A program made the translations under genes and the position numbers. A stretch of 64,000 nt of DNA from Linyphia triangularis (taxonomy: Eukaryota; Arthropoda; Arachnida; Araneae; Linyphiidae), in assembly GCA_963978545.1 (NCBI GenBank), contig OZ021724.1:102999523-103063522 (forward strand), in the 5' to 3' direction. Under the pieces are notes generated by a model, which was not told the origin of the DNA, made no database searches, and was given only the letters and a program-made list of their open reading frames with translations. Of this stretch, positions 22,883 through 34,500 are shown in pieces. How positions within the stretch are numbered: position 1 is the stretch's first letter; every line of letters begins with the position of its first letter.

Positions 22883-23233
22883 CAATGATGAGTGGCCTGA
22901 GAGTGGCAGTCAATCCCACGAACAGCATCGAGAATCCGACGGCAAGAGGCAGTCTCTCCAGGCCGAGATACTCGTTGAGAAGCACCGAGTGGTTGACGAC
23001 AACACTGCCGCTGAGCAAGCCTAACAAGACGGAGTTCAGGATCAGGAGGGAGACCGGGGTGAAGGACAGGAGAACGGTGAGGAGTCCCATGGTGAAGAGA
23101 TAGGCACGGACGAGCACGTGTCGCGCCACCAACTTGGCGTCCGCGATCCAGCCGAAACTGAGGCGGCCAGCGCAGTCACCGGCGGAGAAGGCTGAGACGA
23201 GGTACACGCCTTCTTGCAGAGGAACGCCTCTCT
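22883..23233 (-). CDS. SLC16-like transporter, coding exon 5
   Basis: 351 nt, phase 1 at both ends. The acceptor is CAATTCACTTAACAG (AG at 23235-23234) and the donor ATTG|GTGAGT (GT at 22882-22881). It encodes ERGVPLQEGVYLVSAFSAGD, then CAGRLSFGWIAD, which matches the MFS motif A-like loop between TM8 and TM9 of SLC16 proteins (D...GRL..GW..D). Hydrophobic helices and LNEYLGLERLPLAVGFSM follow, the conserved TM10-TM11 region. This is the core of the C-terminal six-helix bundle. It has no stop or frame break. Confidence 0.9.
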
Positions 23234-23261
23234 CTGTTAAGTGAATTGGGTAGAGAATAAG

Positions 23262-23903
23262 TACAAGGTGTCCGAAAAGTCTTTGACACATTAAAAAAAT
23301 TCATAGAAAAGCAAGAAATTGTCGTATGAATATGCGGTTTGCACCAATAACACTTCACAGGTTCACGAATTTTTTTTTGACATCGTAAAAAAAAAATTAT
23401 TTCCAAATTGTGTTCATAGGTGGCGCTGTACCGTCACAGTAAGAAAAACAAACGAAATGTGAGGTGTTTAATCATTTTATAAAGCAGAAAGCAATACACC
23501 TTTCATTACCAGAGTTCAATGTGTGTACCTTTTGTTGCTCGAACCATATCTAAACGGTACTCAAGTTCATCGCATGCTCTAGAAAGTATGGACTGCGGAA
23601 CAGTTTGTGCTACTTGGGTAATTCGCACTTCAGATCTTCAACGCTAGCCACAAGCAAAGCGTACACCCGTTCCCTCATAAACCCCCAAAAGAAACTCACG
23701 AAAAATTTCCTATTGGTTCTCACTGCTGAAAACTAGAGATACAGCGCCATCTAAGAACACATTTTGAAAGTAATTCGTTTTAAGATGGGAAAAATAAATT
23801 TGTGAACCTGTGAAGTGTTATTGTGCAAACCGCATATTCATACAATTTGTTGCTTTTCTACGAATATTTTCAATGCGTCAAGTACTTTTCGGATATCTGG
23901 ATA
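23262..23903. mobile_element. Non-autonomous TIR transposon, ~115-bp arms
   Basis: The left arm begins TACAAGGTGTCCGAAAAGTC, and ATATGCGGTTTGCAC and CACTTCACAGGTTCACRAATTT are shared in inverted form with the right arm, which ends AAGTACTTTTCGGATATC. The ~300-bp interior is non-coding (possibly old transposase, unrecognisable). The TACAAGGTGTCC start suggests the Tc1/mariner superfamily. Its left end is 27 nt from the exon-5 splice acceptor. Confidence 0.78.
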
Positions 23904-24227
23904 TCATATTACATGCGTCAAAATCTTCAAAGAAAACTTACCAAAACAAATAAAACTTGGACTACGTGGAACGAAATACACATTATAAAATTCTTCAATA
24001 GTAAATGGTGGAATAACAAATTAAGTGAACATTCTGTAATTTTATAAGAAATGAATTTCACTAGATGTTTATTAAATAACAGTACAAAAGCTTAATTTTA
24101 AATTATGTAAAACTAGTTTGTTATAAGGCGCCTAATGCTTCTATTGAAAAATGATGAATGTAACAAAAACTTTAATATACATGAAATATTTATTAAAAAT
24201 TAAATTTCTCTTTTAATATCCCCCCCC

Positions 24228-24420
24228 CCCCCCAATGGTGGGCTCCAAGTACCCGCAGTCACGTGGCCACTACAAGGCAATTAGTAATGACCACTTGTGA
24301 AGGGGCACCCAGTGGGCGTCCCATCTTTGCATCTGACTTAGGACATCCACGCCTTACCCCGATTGCGCCCCACTAGCCTGCTAGTCTGATGCGCCAATCA
24401 CTATACTGAATGGGAAATGA
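24228..24420. other. GC-rich island, possible SINE
   Basis: A poly-C run (~24222) is followed by ~190 bp of unusually GC-rich sequence (GTGGGCTCCAAGTACCCGCA, CCCAGTGGGCGTCCCATC). On the minus strand it starts near GTATAGTGATTGGCGCATCAG, which resembles an A box. I cannot find a good B box, so the SINE call is tentative. Confidence 0.3.
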
Positions 24421-24422
24421 AT

Positions 24423-24635
24423 TAGAGGTCAGAAATATCGATCAAAATAAATATCGATACTATACCGTTGCATGGAAAAAAATATCGATAAAATATCGGT
24501 ACATCGATACTTGATTTTTTTTTTTTAATTTGATTTTCAATTTGGCGAAAAACAAAGTTTTTCGGGGCGAATTTCTACTTTTCATGATTGCTTTTTTGTT
24601 AGGTGATTACTTTTTCAACTGAAATGGATCTATTA

Positions 24636-24673
<38 letters not shown>

Positions 24674-24997
24674 ATATTTTCGCTTGATTGGTGCAGTGAT
24701 TTTAAGAAAAATTTAGATAATTTTCAATAGCTTTTAAGTGTATGGCAAAATATTGAATATTGGTGACATTTTAATTTAACTGTCTCTCAGCCAAGTTCAA
24801 AATTTAGTTTTGAAGTTTTCGAAAAGGGTATAAAAAAAAAATCGAAAAAACACATGGAATTACAAAACGATCATCAAAAAACTAAAAATGTTTGAAAATA
24901 TCGATATATCGGTGACTTTTATCGATATTTTTAATATCGATATTTTTATAGAAATATCGATAAAAATATCGTCGTATCGATATATCGCCGACGTCTA
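24423..24997. mobile_element. TATCGATA-rich hAT-like element, copy 2 (575 bp)
   Basis: TAGAGGTCAGAAATATCGAT at the left and the inverted GATATATCGCCGACGTCTA at the right. The flanking 8-mers AAATGAAT (24415-24422) and AAATAAAT (24998-25005) are a near-perfect TSD. It is co-linear with copy 1 over its length and has a long internal A run. Confidence 0.85.
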
Positions 24998-25767
24998 AAA
25001 TAAATGCGCAAATGAAAATAATTTCCGATGTATATATGAAATGATAACGAAATATTTCAGAAAGAATTGTTTTTAATGAGGAACTTCTTGATATATATCT
25101 ATATATTGCCGGTCTTTCAGTGGAAAAATGGCCAAAACAGTTCGAAAATTAGTTAAGTTGAAAAAAAAAAAAAAAAAAAAAAAAAGCCACAATGATGTTA
25201 TATTTATTGACAACTTGGCTCACTTTTAAAATATCACCGAAAAAGTCAAATTGTCCGCTTACAATTGTATTTTTAAATAAAATGACATAAAATTTTTGTT
25301 TTGATCATTAGTAGAACTTGAAATATTTAAGTTTTTGTTACATGACAACTGAATCTCAGACATGCAATCTTGAAACTTTGAAACTGTTTTTTTAGGGGTA
25401 TGGCTTTTTGTCCCTATTTTGAGTTTAAATTGATATAACTTCAAAACTACTTATAAATCTATGAAACGTACCTCAATTACTTTTGATATATATTTCTTTG
25501 ATTTGTCTTCAGGAATTGTGTATTTTGATTTAACTTTTATTTAAATAACTTTTTGGAGCTTAGAATACTATGGATTTTGTACAGTTTTTGCACAAAATAT
25601 TTAAGTTTTTTTTTTTCTAATTACTTTATTGAAAAATCATGAAGAAATTTTTTGATATATGAATTATAACAAGTAATTTGATGTAAAAATGAAGAGATTT
25701 TTTATAAAAGTTTTTTAGGTATATCAAATTGAGGAAATACCAAAATTTTGAAGTTTTTTAATTAAAA

Positions 25768-26131
<364 letters not shown>

Positions 26132-26447
26132 TTGAAAATTTAAAATAGTTTTTTTAGTTTCAAAGCATTACATTACTGCATAAAAATTTCAGAAAATAAT
26201 TCTAAAAATAAAGATTTTAGAATTTTGAGTTCCAGACCCCCTTAACAAGTAGAGATTCATTTAGCATGCGAATATCAGTTGAGGCAACTACACCCAAGGT
26301 CTGACCAATATTTCGAGGGAAGGGAAGCCCGCTTTTAAACCGGGGTCCCCCTTGCACGAAATTCATAGTCCTCGCAACTAAATCGTTTCAAATATTAGTT
26401 GTAGTAAAAAGATACTGCAGTTTACAAAGTTATGAAAGTTATGAATA

Positions 26448-26878
26448 CAAGTTCATGAAACTTCTGAAAAAGTCCTCCTTTGAGACTGTCTTAAGTTCCT
26501 TGGTAACAGCAGCTTGAATGTCTGAGATGCTTGAAAATCGGTTTCCCTTCAGTGCCAATTTCAGTTAAAGTATTACACTCTCCTTATTCCCCTGATCTAG
26601 CGCCAGCAGATTTTTTCCTCTTTTCACAATTGAAATTGGCACTGAAGGGAAACCGATTTTCAAGCATCTCAGACATTCAAGCTGTTGTTACCAAGGGACT
26701 CAAGACAGTCTCAAAGGAGGACTTTTTCAGAAGTTTCAAGAACTTGTATGAACGTTGTCAGAAGTGTATTGTAGACGACGGGAACTTCTTTAAAGGACAG
26801 TGATGTATTTATTTGCAAATATATAATACAGTGATTATTATGACATCAGTCACCTTACTTTTCGGTCTCACCTTGTAG
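26448..26878 (+). mobile_element. mariner remnant rearranged into a hairpin
   Basis: 26626-26746 is part of a transposase end, and 26448-26567 is its inverted copy (arms of ~118-120 bp, near identical: GGAAACCGATTTTCAAGCAT against ATGCTTGAAAATCGGTTTCC). The spacer is ~58 bp. The right terminus resembles a mariner end, TTTTCGGTCTCACCTTGTA. The left TIR is absent. Confidence 0.85.
26584..26803 (+). pseudogene. mariner transposase, C-terminal fragment
   Basis: The frame reads YSPDLAPADFFLFSQLKLAL, the signature around the third catalytic aspartate of mariner transposases. KTVSKEDFFRSF and YERCQKCIVDDGNFFKGQ follow before the stop at 26801-26803. The N-terminal region is lost; the sequence further left is the inverted copy of this same fragment. 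Confidence 0.85.
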
Positions 26879-26895
26879 TATGAATGTTCTAGCCT

Positions 26896-27466
26896 GCCGA
26901 GGCAAAAATGACCAAAACTGTATAGATATTGACTTTGAAGTGTGGCGACCTCAAATAACAGATAAAACTTCTGTGTACTGGAGTACTCTTTTGCACAGCG
27001 GTAAAGTATCTATCTCGAGATCCAATAGTCTCGCGATCGAGGCCCGTCGCCCGCAACGAAAGCTGCATACGCTTTATTGATGACCCGGACTTAAAATACG
27101 AATCATGGTGCCATCTATCGGCGCTTCTGAAAGGAGAAACTTCATCGCAACAAGCGATCTGATACGCAACTCGCGTGCAACACCGCAACAAGCGGGCACA
27201 ACGATGCAACAAGCATCCCAAACCTCCAACTCCGATCAGACGTTGATCAGAACAACAGGTTCGCTCCTTCGTCGCTGGGATGAGGCTGTGTGGCGACCTC
27301 AAATAACAGATAAAACTTCTTTGCACTGGAGTACTCTTTTGCACAGCGGTAAAGTATCTATCTCGAGATCCAATAGTCTCGCGATCGAGGCCCGTCGCCC
27401 GCAACGAAAGCTGCATACGCTTTAGAAGAATTGAACTAAAAATCTGATTTCCAAATACGTCATAAC
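26896..27466. mobile_element. Foldback B remnant, interrupted by a TRIM
   Basis: GCCGAGGCAAAAATGACCAAAAC with ATTGACTTTGAA (to 26936), resuming at 27429 with ATTGAACTAAAAATCTGATTTCC and ACGTCATAAC, matches the left arm of element B. The interruption is the 484-bp element at 26941-27424. The remnant stops inside the exon-4 splice donor sequence. Confidence 0.7.
26941..27424 (+). mobile_element. TRIM-like element: 136-bp LTRs with a tRNA-like core, 4-bp TSD
   Basis: Two 136-bp direct repeats (26941-27076 and 27289-27424) differ at only two positions. They begin TGTGGCGACCTCAAATAACA and end GCATACGCTTTA. The flanking GAAG at 26937-26940 and 27425-27428 is a 4-bp target duplication. Each repeat contains a D-arm/A-box-like TTGCACAGCGGTAAAGTAT and a B-box-like CGATCGAGGCCC. 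The interior begins TTGATGACCCGGACTT (PBS-like), contains GTGCCATCTATCGG and ends GCTGGGATGAGGCTG (PPT-like). It is too short to code for anything, so it would need proteins from an autonomous LTR element. Confidence 0.78.
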
Positions 27467-27470
27467 CTAC

Positions 27471-27740
27471 CTTGTGCGAAATCCAAGATGACCATCAGAA
27501 ATATGGCGGATGTCGAGAAGTAGACAGCGTATGATGCCGATACGATGAGGAAATGGGGATTGAGCAAGACTTCTGCAGCCAGAACAGAACTCGATATCAA
27601 CCGCGGACAGCAGGCAGCCTTACTGATCGATGGACTCCTGTTCGAGTCTGATTTGAGCACTTGATGAGTTTTAATGGACAGCTTCTCACTCGAACTTTTT
27701 GAGGTGGTGTGGGATATATTAGTCTCACCGTTTTGATTTT
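27471..27740 (-). CDS. SLC16-like transporter, coding exon 4
   Basis: 270 nt, phase 1 at both ends. The acceptor is CTTTATTTTTTTTTAG (AG at 27742-27741) and the donor CAAG|GTAGGT (GT at 27470-27469). It starts with the polar central cytoplasmic loop (NGETNISHTTSKSSSEKLSI, Ser/Thr-rich), as expected between TM6 and TM7. It then gives NPHFLIVSASYAVYFSTSA and FLMVILDFAQ, the TM7 region of the SLC16 family. The loop is the least conserved part of such proteins, so this exon is recognised mainly by its second half and by perfect phase fit. Confidence 0.85.
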
Positions 27741-28101
27741 CTAAAAAAAAATAAAGTGGATATTACATTTGAGTTGCTTCGGAATTTTGTAGTAAGGATA
27801 AAGGGAAATGCTTCCATTTTGAGAGTGTAGTTATGATAATACAGTGTAGTTACAAATACATATTAATTGTTATGAATTCAAATGTAATTGAAGCATGTGA
27901 AATTGAAGCATGTAATGTCATATAGGTTTGTCCTATATGACATAGTGTATGATAGTGATGATATAACGTTTCGTTTGGCCTAGATGCTGCAATGGCACAA
28001 TTTCTTTACATTTCATTTGGAATTTGATATTTTTGATATTAAGCGCAAAAGGTGGTATATTTATATTGTTTTTATATTTTTATATAAAATATTTTATATT
28101 T

Positions 28102-28188
28102 ATTTTATATCTTATTTTTGATATTTTTATATTTTATATCTTATTTTTGATATTTTTATATTTTATATCTTATTTTTGATATTTTTAC
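28102..28188. repeat. 29-bp tandem repeat, three copies
   Basis: ATTTTATATCTTATTTTTGA followed by TATTTTTAT, three copies in a row, with a partial related stretch before it. Confidence 0.85.
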
Positions 28189-28311
28189 AATTTAAATATT
28201 CTTTCATATAATTGAAACATTACCTCCATTGCTAGATCCCTAAAATTTAGTTAAATTATCCAGTAAAGGGAAAAGAAAAATAGTTTTCTGATGCTGAAGT
28301 ATGACGAAATG

Positions 28312-28345
<34 letters not shown>

Positions 28346-28772
28346 CTTTCTATTGATTTATCACTTTTGCATCTACTCAAATTAGAAGTATGTTATATTT
28401 TGTTTTTAAAAAGCAAACTATCACTTATTAAATACATGACTTTTACCTTTAATTTTGACTTTCTCATAGCGTGATATTTTAAGCTGCAATGTACCTTTTC
28501 TAACTTACTAATACATTGTGATACACTGTTAATTTTTTTTTATGAAATTGTAGTACAGTTTCTGTATTCCAGTTTTATGAAATTGTAGTCAGTGTTTTTT
28601 ATGTAATTGTATACAAATTAAACTAAAGATAAAAAAAAAATTCAATTTTTTTTCAAAATTATTTTGTAAATACCATATTTTTTGCAAAAAAAAAAAAAGA
28701 TGGATTAAAATTTAACAAAGTTCAGATGATTTTTTCCACCAAACTTTAACCTCAGTATTTCGTATAAGATCT
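28189..28772. other. Intronic AT-rich DNA
   Basis: Homopolymer T and A runs (28313-28340, 28688-28698) and no recognisable gene or element. Confidence 0.45.
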
Positions 28773-29560
28773 TACACTGAGTGGCCAAATTATTATGACC
28801 ACCCACTCACTATAATGTTGGACCACTTTTTGCCCCTTAATACTGCATGAATTATTCTTGACATGGATTCTATGAGATGTTGGTAGTTGGAATAATTAAT
28901 TTGATACCACATCCAAAAAGCTGCACTTTCCAATTCTTTAAGATTTGATGGTACTGGAACGATTTGCCTGATGCCCCATTCGATCTCATCCCACAAATTC
29001 TCAGTTGGAATGAGATCTGGTGATTGTGCAGGCCAATGAAGAAAGGTAAATTCTCCGTTATGCTTTTCGAATCATCTGAGAACAATGCCATCTGTATGAC
29101 AAGAAGCGTTGTCCTGCTGTAAGTATCCATCCCACGCTGGGTACACCATTAACATAACAGGATGTACTTCATCTACAATACCACTTAGTTACATTAGGCA
29201 TTCAGACGTTGCTTTACAGGAATTGAAGGACCCATGCAATGCCAAGAAACCCTTAACCATAATGTTGCCTTCACCCCCTTGAAGTGTTCTGACAATGCAG
29301 TTGGGGTCCATGCTTTCGTGTTGTTTTCTTCATATTTGAATCCTGCAATTTGCATGGTGTAATTGAAAACGTGATTCATCGGACCACATGACCCTTTTTC
29401 TGTCATCTGCTGTCCAATTCTTGTCCTCCTTTGCAAACTGCAGACGTCTACTCTTGTTAAGACGTCTCCAGTTTCGAACAGGTCATCGGCTTCTATAGCA
29501 TGTATGAGGTAAAGTGTGGCGAATAGTTCGTTCATTGACGTTCGCAGTTGTTCAAGGCCT
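28773..29560 (-). pseudogene. Tc1-like transposon remnant with broken transposase
   Basis: The low-coordinate end is TACACTGAGTGGCCAAATTA, a Tc1-type terminus; the other end could not be found. On the minus strand three out-of-phase pieces give ALSEHFKGVKATLWLRVSWH, LQQDNASCHTD (second catalytic Asp region) and HWPAQSPDLIPTENLWDEIE (third catalytic residue, E in the DD34E motif). The reading frame is broken at least twice, so no functional enzyme is possible. Confidence 0.82.
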
Positions 29561-29876
29561 ATTCTAAGGAAAATTTACGACTGCCCAAAAGTTCATCTCT
29601 CTCTCCCCTCAACCCATACAGCAAATTAATTTGAAACAATAAAATTCGATAATTTATCTTTAAGTATAACAGCAACTCAACAGTACCGATAAAGAAATCG
29701 CATTGGCAAACAAGTAAACAGAACGAAGCGCAATGAAAGGGGTAATCAGTATAGCAGTAATCTCTGAAATAGTACGTGTATATTCACTGCACAAACTTAA
29801 AACTATAAATGAGAACATCTCCATATTGCATTTTTTTAATTTTTTTATTTGAAGACAGAAGACAATCACGATAAAG

Positions 29877-30060
29877 TTGGTTGGTTGTTTTCAGATTATC
29901 TGGCACCATCAGCAACACGAGGGCTATAATGCGCCGAAACATTCATCATTTGACAAGCCAACATGCATTTACAAACATCCCTGCCTTACACGGGACTCGA
30001 ACCCGCAACCTCGCGGTCTAGAAGTTTGTACGCTAACCACTATTCCGTTTGATCGGCACA
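29877..30060 (-). mobile_element. tRNA-derived SINE, copy 1 of three
   Basis: The minus-strand head has the A box TAGTGGTTAGCG and B box GGTTCGAGTCCCG. The body ends in a CAACCAACCAAC-type tail (plus strand GGTTGGTTGTTTTCAGATTA). Relatives are at 44720-44872 and 51181-51358, all in the same orientation. The adjoining 30061-30267 holds nothing I recognise. Confidence 0.8.
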
Positions 30061-30267
30061 ATCACGATAAAAGACAAGAAATTAATTAAGTATGTGTTTA
30101 CAATAAATCCATGCTGACCCTATGTTCTGGTTAGGGTCGCATCATGATCTAATCTGAACTTATGTTTCGGCACCAGGCAATTTTATTTGTATGTCAAGGG
30201 GTTAGCTAACATTATTTAACAGTGCAGTAGTCTTTCTCATCACCTAAAATCAAAACAACCCCAATGT

Positions 30268-30524
30268 TGTTGCGGAATGGTAAGTGAGTGGCAACGATTA
30301 CGAATTGTAAAGCGAGAGTTGCCATGGAGACGCTGGTGTATTTCTAAAAAGAATATCTGTAATTCTAAAAATAATAATATCTGATGTTCGTATTCGAACG
30401 ATTTAGGCGACGGTTTATGTTTGTCAAAATTAAATGTGTTCGTCGTAATACTGTGGAGTTCTTTATTAATAGTTATCCATAACTACGAAATTTCGAACCT
30501 GATCTACTTGGTTTTAGTTCAACA
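30268..30524 (+). repeat. BEL/Pao 5' LTR
   Basis: Nearly identical to the 3' LTR. The few differences include a T/A change and a one-base gap close to the 3' end and an ATTCGAACG/ATTCAAAAG difference at about position 130-140. High LTR identity contrasts with the badly broken coding region. Confidence 0.92.
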
Positions 30525-30563
30525 TTTTATGGCGTCCGTGTGGTATTTAATTATTGTTTGAAC

Positions 30564-31546
30564 ATGGATAAACTAAACAGGGAAAGAACTCAGTTGAGAA
30601 GATCTTTTACCAAGGCGGTGAATGAAGCAAAAAGTATACTTGAAAAAGACGACAAACAGAACATTGAAGTTCGGAAAATATTGGACACTCTTGAAGATAA
30701 AACTAGTCGCATGTTCAAGATAGATGAAGAAATTAAAGAAATGTATTTAAGTGGAAGTGATTATGACGAAGAAGCCTTTGAAAGAGAATTCGATTTTGCG
30801 GAAACATATAGAAATAACTAGATTTCTATTAAGAATGACTGTGAGGATATATTAAATAAATTCCCTTCATCGCCGAATGATATTGATCAAGTAAGTGTTT
30901 CTAATAATTAAATTTCTATGAAACGTCATTTTAGATTACCCAAAATAGAACTTAAGAAATTCGATAGAAATATAAGAAATTGGCTGTCTTTTTGGGGTCA
31001 GTTTAGAAAAATAAATGATGATAGTAATATAGACGATGATGATAAGTTTCAATACTTATATCAATCTACTGTTCCTGGATCTTTTGCCAGAGAGCTAATT
31101 GAGAGTTTTCCTCCATGTGGAGAAAATTACCCAAAGCTATAGAACAACTTAAAGCTTGTTTTGCTAGAGATGAATTGTTAATCGAAGTTTATGTAAGAGA
31201 GCTTTTAAATTTGGTATTACCTAGAATTGATAATCAATATATTACTTTAAGAGCCTTGTATGATAAAATTAAAACGCATCTGCGTGCGCTTGAAACGTTA
31301 GGGGTAACCAGTGATAAATAAGCAGCCATGCTTTACCCTTTAGTTGAATCGGCACTTCCTGATGAAATTTTGCAAGTTTGGGAGAGAGTCAGACATACAA
31401 AGGGAGAATTGGCGGCAGAGGCAAATAATTTGACGCATCTTCTCAGTTTTTTGAAGTTGGAAATTGAAAGGGAAGAACGTTTTAAAAGACGGGTGGGCGA
31501 TATATCGACCAGAGCCTCGATGCCCATAAAAGACGGGGCTGGTTGA
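30564..31546 (+). pseudogene. BEL/Pao gag, broken into several frames
   Basis: The first frame starts at an ATG near 30564 (MDKLNRERTQLRRSFTKAVN) and runs to 30821 as a helical, charged N-terminus. A second frame from 30918 has LPKIELKKFDRNIRNWLSFW, the conserved start of the DUF1759 capsid-type domain in BEL/Pao gag, then QYLYQSTVPGSFARELIESF. Further frames (31115-31321, 31328-31546) continue it (LLNLVLPRIDNQYITLRALY). There are at least three frame changes or stops, and the end coincides with the foreign insertion. Confidence 0.85.
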
Positions 31547-31549
31547 AAT

Positions 31550-34500
31550 ATCCACCAAAGAGTTTCTTCCCCCCTTTCCTTCCATCCTCTATCTTGAGGG
31601 GAGGTTTGGAACCAATTAACGTCCATCACCTGACCCTAGTTGACTGACCCCCCGATGCTTCCCCTCTTTTAAACGGACTGCTCCCGTCAACAAATTTTCC
31701 CTTCTCTTCCCTATTCATTCTTACTGAAGGAAGATTGCGTTTTCTCCAGCTCTGTTTATTTATATATCTTTCTCAACATTTTAATTTGTTGAGTACAAAA
31801 TGTCAAAGAGAAAAAGAGGACTCACGCCTGAAGAGATTCAGAAACTTTTAGCTGAGTTAGAAGATGAGACTTTTGATGATTCTGATTCCGATATACATAT
31901 CCTTAATGCTAATACAATTTCAATTACGTAATGATTTTAAATTAAAATGTATGTATATTATGCAATCATAGATCATGAAGTATTTTATAATTTAACTTCT
32001 GTATTTTTATCGTTATTTATTATTCGATATATGTAAATCAATGTTCTGCTCATATTTATACACACAAATTTATTTAGAAAAGTCAGTGCGTATAAATAAT
32101 TTAGTAAATCATTTATCTCTATATCTTAATAAAATATTAGACAATTTCTCAAATTTCGTAAGTTCGTCAAATTGCTTTTTTAACATCTTCTAGCATTAGT
32201 GTTCTTCCACTTATAGCCTTTCATTCAGCTTATTATAAACTAAACAAATCTGTAATTTTTTTACGCGTGATAATAATATATCTTTTTCGGGTACAGTTTG
32301 GTTAGTTATCTTTAAAAATTCACGTGTAGCATTTCGAAAAAAAAGACAAAGAAAATAGAAACAAGAAACAGTACGGTAAGACCATACCGGTTGAAACATA
32401 TTATTATTTAATTTTCTATTTATTTTATTATGTCATTGAAATGTTCACTTAGCAAAGGAACTACTGCAAATCTTCAAAAGATGGTTTTACGTATGCGATT
32501 CTAAAATTCCTCGTTTTCTAAATAATGGAAACATATATATAATACAATACGTCCAAAAAAATAATTTCATTTGATTTTTTTCCCGAAAAATAAATGCAAT
32601 GTGTTGTTTGTACGTGGGAATTTGTGGTAAACAGACAAAGGTTGTAAAGATATCCCAAGTCTCTCATACATACAATTGAGTTAGATTGTTTGCATCAGAT
32701 AAACCAGAGAAGGAATGGCAATGGGAGGTCTAAAATAGGGCTGAAGGAACAACGGCTTTGTTCGGACACTGTAAAGCTGTCACTTACTACTTTATATGTT
32801 ATTCTAAATAGCCTGAGACCTAGGAGAGCCACAATTGTTGGTGTACTCAGTTTTTCGGTTTTATGTATTCATTCGAATGCACTTCATCTAAACACTTAGC
32901 TAGCCGCATTCAATCCAAGGCATCTTTCGCTTTTAGGGAAACAGAGACACTAACTATTAATGTCTTCTATGGACAATCATTTTATCGTGTGCATTCCTTT
33001 TCTATCAGTGAAATAAACTTGCAGGAAACATATAAAGAATTGTTTCATTTTGAAAGAACATGTAATTCTTGTACATTGTTCTACTTGATTAGTTGGTATT
33101 GAAAATTGAATATTTTAACATAAAAAAACCATTAACGTTAAAAACAATTATAGCATTGATTCAAAACAATGATGAATCATTTGTAGTGCATTCGATTCTA
33201 AAAAATTAGGATTCCCGGCACAATGTGGTCTATTTGTTATCCAGATAGCCCACAATTTTGTTATCAAATTGTATGATTAATAATGTCAACATTTTGAAAA
33301 GAATATTTAATTGATATTTCCTAAAAATTAAACTATACAGATACTTTTATTATGAGCAATTACAATTGCGGTCATGTCTGTTATGAGAAAAAAAATTTAC
33401 TTTACATTCCCGGAGTATTTAAAATTTTACAAAGGATTTGTTGTGCTCAGTAACTAATTTTCAAATTTGACAAAATTAATAATTTAATTTCTACCGTTTG
33501 TTATTAGTTTTTATAATCCAGCATGTATAGTATTTCATATTTAAAACATTAAAAAAATATTTATCCAGAAACCAATTAGTAACTACACAATATTAAGCAA
33601 ATATGCTTAAAATTGTTTTCCTTTTTGGGAATACAAAGTTGTATTAGAAAGTATTTATAAATAAAAATATTATCCATAAAACAAGGTTTTTAATATAAAT
33701 CCTTTTATTCATTTCCAGTTTTTGTATTCATTAACACAGTGCCGATTTTATTGTCAAAGTATTCTTGGTGTTTGCATCGAATTTTAAATATTGAAAACAA
33801 TTTTATCAGAAAAATTTGCGGCAAACTGAATTTCAAAATTTGATTGAAACTGAATGTAAATTTATGCATTCACATTCAAATACCTTTTTATTTATTCTGA
33901 TTAAAAAAAATTTGGTACTAGGAAAATGTTTAAAAAATGATGAGTTAAAATTCTTTCAATTATAGCGTTACTAAGTAACGCAATATTGAATTCATTAGAA
34001 TTCACTCCATAGTCAATTTATACATTCTAGCCTAATTTGTATTTTATTTATGTTTATTAAAATTATTTTGGCAACTGGAAAGAGTTTCAACAATGATAGG
34101 TTAAATGGGAGTGTGTAAAAGCCTATTAGATGACGGCAAGTGGATTAATTAGGCTTCTACAGATTTTTCAGGCACTCACACACATAAAATTAGAAACAAA
34201 TCGCAAACCTTCACACTCAGGAAAAAAGAACATTGGCTAATTTTTGTCGTGTTCCCTAAGTAATGAAGTGTTTAAAAGACTGAATTGAAGCAAAATAACA
34301 AATACTTCGTAACCCTATGAGATTATAATTTTTAAAATATGACTTGTGGAAGAATCAATTTCAACACATTGATAATTTTTAATTTATTCCTAAAAGTTAG
34401 AGCATTAAAAAAAAAGTTGAAAACGCTTTCTTAAAAGTAAGACATTTCCCTATCGCGCCAATTATTTATTACATAACATACCACTTTTTAAGTATTGAAA

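Noticed and set aside
26889..27416. 175-codon minus-strand frame with internal duplication
   Set aside because: Translation across the two TRIM terminal repeats; the duplicated peptide is the LTR read twice.
32690..33102. Two short plus-strand frames inside the BEL/Pao insertion
   Set aside because: No recognisable motif, overlapping and AT-biased; no support for a gene.
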